The notes beneath the pieces are model-generated. The model made no database searches, was not told where the DNA came from, and was given only the letters and a program-made list of their open reading frames with translations. Of a stretch of 25,185 bases of DNA, positions 24,551-25,185 are shown one piece after another. Location: the NCBI GenBank assembly GCA_041589455.1, contig JBFHVQ010000044.1:1-25185 (forward strand), read 5' to 3'. Each line of letters opens with the position of its first letter. Position 1 is the first letter of the stretch. The stretch is from SZUA-229 sp041589455. GTDB lineage: Bacteria; Pseudomonadota; Gammaproteobacteria; SZUA-229. Made by a program: the position numbers and the translations under genes.

Positions 24551-24564
24551 TTGATTGAAATCAA
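24551..24564 (+). promoter_or_regulatory. Perfect FNR/ANR box upstream of aprB
   Basis: TTGATTGAAATCAA matches TTGAT-N4-ATCAA at all defined positions and sits in a TTTGATTGAAATCAAA dyad. No good -10 lies at the -41.5 spacing. A TAATAC near 24608-24613 would put the box near -62, the class I position. The likely target is the apr operon 540 bp downstream. Confidence 0.6.
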
Positions 24565-24632
24565 ACATTCTTTCATATTTTTTTTACGACTCACCATCAG
24601 CCTTAACTAATACTGTCTTTAGAATAAGAATA

Positions 24633-24646
24633 GTCTAATATTAGAC
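24633..24646. promoter_or_regulatory. 14-bp perfect palindrome in the apr leader
   Basis: GTCTAATATTAGAC is self-complementary and lies about 20-30 bp after the possible -10 near 24608. It may be an operator. The regulator is unknown. Confidence 0.35.
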
Positions 24647-24827
24647 ACCTCAAAAACTGCTATAGGCAACTGTTTTTTAACATTATTTTCAGAATGTTTT
24701 TATCTCGTAGATATAAATCAAATAAATAAAAAATACTTATCTGGGTAAAGATAATTGTGTTTGTGTTTTGACTTTAAAGAGATTAATGTTCAATGGCCCA
24801 TTAGGGTATTAAACCGGAATAACAGTA

Positions 24828-24845
24828 TATTCAAATTTTTGAATA
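24828..24845. promoter_or_regulatory. 18-bp AT-rich dyad in the apr leader
   Basis: TATTCAAA and TTTGAATA are exact inverted arms around TT. It could be a regulator site or the start of the leader fold. Chance is possible in AT-rich DNA. Confidence 0.35.
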
Positions 24846-24878
24846 CTGAAGCAGCAAAACAGTGATACACACCTTTGC

Positions 24879-24966
24879 TTCCGGGGAAACGGAATTTCCT
24901 TTTAAAGAATTCTGGCCGGTAATATAAAACCTGACAGATTCATTAACAGGGGGGCCCAACCGGCCA
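24879..24966 (+). ncRNA. GC-rich structured leader island upstream of aprB (unidentified)
   Basis: A TTCCG/CGGAA hairpin with loop GGGAAA (24879-24894) is followed by the 8-bp inverted pair TGGCCGGT (24913-24920) and ACCGGCCA (24959-24966). A CCTG/CAGG pair lies inside it near 24931-24950. The island stands out from AT-rich flanks and lies within 140-230 nt of the aprB start. It does not match a riboswitch I can name. RNA function is inferred only. Confidence 0.35.
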
Positions 24967-25068
24967 CAAAAAATTAGTAATAGTAAATGACAAGTGTTTA
25001 AAGAAGCATGAATTTAAAAACTTTTTATTCGATGTGTCTTTAGCAAGTGTTTTTCATTATTACAAAAA

Positions 25069-25081
25069 TGTAAGTCTTACA
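25069..25081. promoter_or_regulatory. 13-bp dyad just upstream of aprB
   Basis: TGTAAG-T-CTTACA is an exact inverted repeat ending 24 bp before the aprB start. It could be a repressor site or a small hairpin near the ribosome site. Confidence 0.3.
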
Positions 25082-25105
25082 ATAAACCAGCAAAGGAGCA
25101 TACGA

Positions 25106-25185
25106 ATGCCAACTTTCGTACGTACTGAAAAGTGTGATGGATGTAAGGGTCAAGATAAGACCGCTTGCATGTACATCTGCCCACA
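25106..25185 (+). CDS. aprB: Adenylylsulfate (APS) reductase beta subunit AprB (partial, N-terminus)
   Basis: Only the first 26 codons are present, running off the right edge. They read MPTFVRTEKCDGCKGQDKT then ACMYICPH, the start of the ferredoxin-like AprB with its first 4Fe-4S ligands (C10, C13, C21, C25) and the insertion between cysteines 2 and 3 seen in AprB. AprB passes electrons between the AprA flavin site and the membrane partner. In sulfur oxidisers the AprBA complex oxidises sulfite plus AMP to APS. The ribosome site AAAGGAG lies 8 nt before the ATG. aprA is expected downstream, outside the window. Other ferredoxins are possible but fit the spacing less well. Confidence 0.88.
   Translation, partial: MPTFVRTEKCDGCKGQDKTACMYICP

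Larger units (their letters stand above)
24451..25105 (+). other. 655-bp gene-free leader between the DUF971-MoaD gene and aprB
   Basis: No open frame of note is present. In order it holds a weak terminator-like stem (24470-24496), a perfect FNR box (24551-24564), a 14-bp palindrome (24633-24646), an AT-rich 18-bp dyad (24828-24845), a GC-rich foldable island (24879-24966) and a short dyad close to the aprB ribosome site (25069-25081). Most of the rest is AT-rich. Confidence 0.7.

Noticed and set aside
24885..24966. Known riboswitch (c-di-GMP, Moco, SAM or fluoride)
   Set aside because: None of the conserved core sequences I can recall is present. It is kept only as an unidentified structured leader.

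Overview
The window comes from a gammaproteobacterial sulfur oxidiser that can probably respire nitrate. This is inferred from gene content, because no 16S rRNA is present. Supporting genes are a periplasmic nitrate reductase operon (napFDA, cut by the left edge), a full System I cytochrome c maturation operon (ccmABCDEFGHI), a PPi-dependent phosphofructokinase next to a K+-independent membrane pyrophosphatase (a pairing known from thiotrophic symbionts and methanotrophs), and the first codons of aprB (dissimilatory APS reductase beta subunit) at the right edge.

Layout. 1-2241 (minus): napF-napD-napA with overlapping reading frames and an FNR-like box upstream. 2461-3828 (minus): type II NADH dehydrogenase ending in a 19-bp perfect hairpin. 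3906-5327 (plus): a PAS-GGDEF diguanylate cyclase with an intact I-site. 5480-5803 (minus): a small DsrC/TusE-family protein in which the terminal redox cysteine is replaced by Thr, with its own terminator. 5905-13092 (minus): ccmA to ccmI, mostly overlapping or tightly spaced. 13286-16621 (plus): an outer-membrane TPR/beta-barrel protein and a secreted LysM-FecR protein, followed by a short unknown gene (16720-17109).

17298-18053 holds no credible gene. It contains a short CCCCGA/TCGGG repeat and then a ~704-bp imperfect palindrome made of two diverged inverted ~290-bp arms. Each arm folds into the same series of small hairpins. Comparing the arms shows many compensatory base-pair changes in the stems while the loops are kept, so the hairpins themselves appear to be conserved. 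Next is a minus-strand exported protein with a VPxPA-type PEP-CTERM tail (18082-18768).

19249-23129 (plus) is a pyrophosphate energy module: PPi-phosphofructokinase, a 66-67-residue conserved-looking protein, and H+-pyrophosphatase. The pyrophosphatase is preceded by a perfect FNR consensus box placed at -41.5 relative to a good -10 element. After an unknown minus-strand gene (23202-23591) comes a DUF971-MoaD-like fusion (23818-24450). A 655-bp gene-free leader to aprB follows, carrying a second perfect FNR box, three further palindromes and a GC-rich foldable island.

Together the genes describe electron entry (Ndh), nitrate reduction (Nap), c-type cytochrome assembly (Ccm), sulfur oxidation (Apr, DsrC-like protein) and PPi-based energy saving. 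FNR/ANR-like boxes recur in front of nap, hppA and apr, suggesting common control by oxygen.
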